From positions 1-11,769 of the forward strand of contig CALVKC010000029.1 in NCBI GenBank assembly GCA_944332505.1: 11,769 nt of DNA. Reading direction: 5' to 3'. Below are positions 11,763-11,769 of this stretch, one piece after another. Source of the stretch: an uncultured Bacilli bacterium (GTDB taxonomy: Bacteria; Bacillota_I; Bacilli_A; RF39; UBA660). Under the pieces are notes generated by a model, which saw nothing but the letters and a program-made list of their open reading frames with translations, made no database searches and was not told the origin of the DNA. Both the position numbers and the translations under genes were made by a program. Every line of letters begins with the position of its first letter. Within the stretch, counting starts at the first letter, position 1.

Positions 11763-11769
11763 TTTTAAA

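Noticed and set aside
1..11769. Phage, defence or mobile-element island
   Set aside because: No integrase, transposase, nuclease, toxin-antitoxin or terminal repeats were seen; gene order and composition look like core chromosome.

Overview
The window is strongly AT-rich and densely packed: 17 protein genes, mostly short gaps, and no stretch over about 110 bases without a gene. It looks like the chromosome of a low-GC Bacillota, probably class Bacilli. Evidence: sporulation genes (yunB, spmA, spmB and a dacB-type carboxypeptidase), Bacillus-type families (YutD, DUF3603/YjbA-like, Fer), lipoproteins and Shine-Dalgarno (SD) sites complementary to the AGGAGGTGAT register. The code is standard: Trp is TGG, and TGA is a real stop in the two ATGA overlaps (spmA/spmB and the gene pair at 9023-9026). 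A host-associated, small-genome Bacilli lineage close to Mollicutes or Erysipelotrichales would fit, but that is inference. I see no phage, IS, CRISPR, tRNA or rRNA.

Layout. 33-3689 (minus strand) is a run of five genes: an acidic protein with one C-terminal membrane helix; yunB; a second protein with a C-terminal helix; yutD; and a Pro-rich protein with five in-frame 57-bp repeats. 3793-3993 (plus) is a single-cluster ferredoxin, convergent with rluB. 4017-6940 (minus) is dacB-spmA-spmB-rluB, the same order I recall from Bacillus subtilis; yunB near yutD also echoes B. subtilis. 7046-7804 (plus) is an unrecognised soluble protein divergent from dacB. 7810-9220 (minus) is a probable three-gene unit: small membrane protein, DUF3603/YjbA-like protein and lipoprotein. 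9260-11684 (plus) holds a secreted cyclophilin lipoprotein, then uppP and a membrane-anchored beta-lactamase-like serine hydrolase. The last 85 bases carry a cluster of TATCATAG repeats that runs toward the window edge.

How the genes fit together. Most recognisable ones act at the cell envelope or spore cortex: DacB trims peptidoglycan stem peptides, SpmA/SpmB serve spore core dehydration, YunB is a spore-formation membrane protein, UppP recycles the lipid carrier, and the cyclophilin helps folding outside the membrane.

The most interesting signal is not a gene but transcript architecture. At nearly every gene that starts a transcription unit, a -10 box (usually extended, TGnTAnnAT) lies so close that predicted +1 falls on the first bases of the SD. 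At every hairpin terminator I can see, the stop codon lies inside, at the edge of, or in the U-tail of the hairpin. The transcripts would have almost no untranslated sequence at either end. No clear undescribed multi-gene system is visible; the best candidates for new biology are this architecture, the repeat cluster at the right edge, and the unrecognised proteins beside the sporulation genes.
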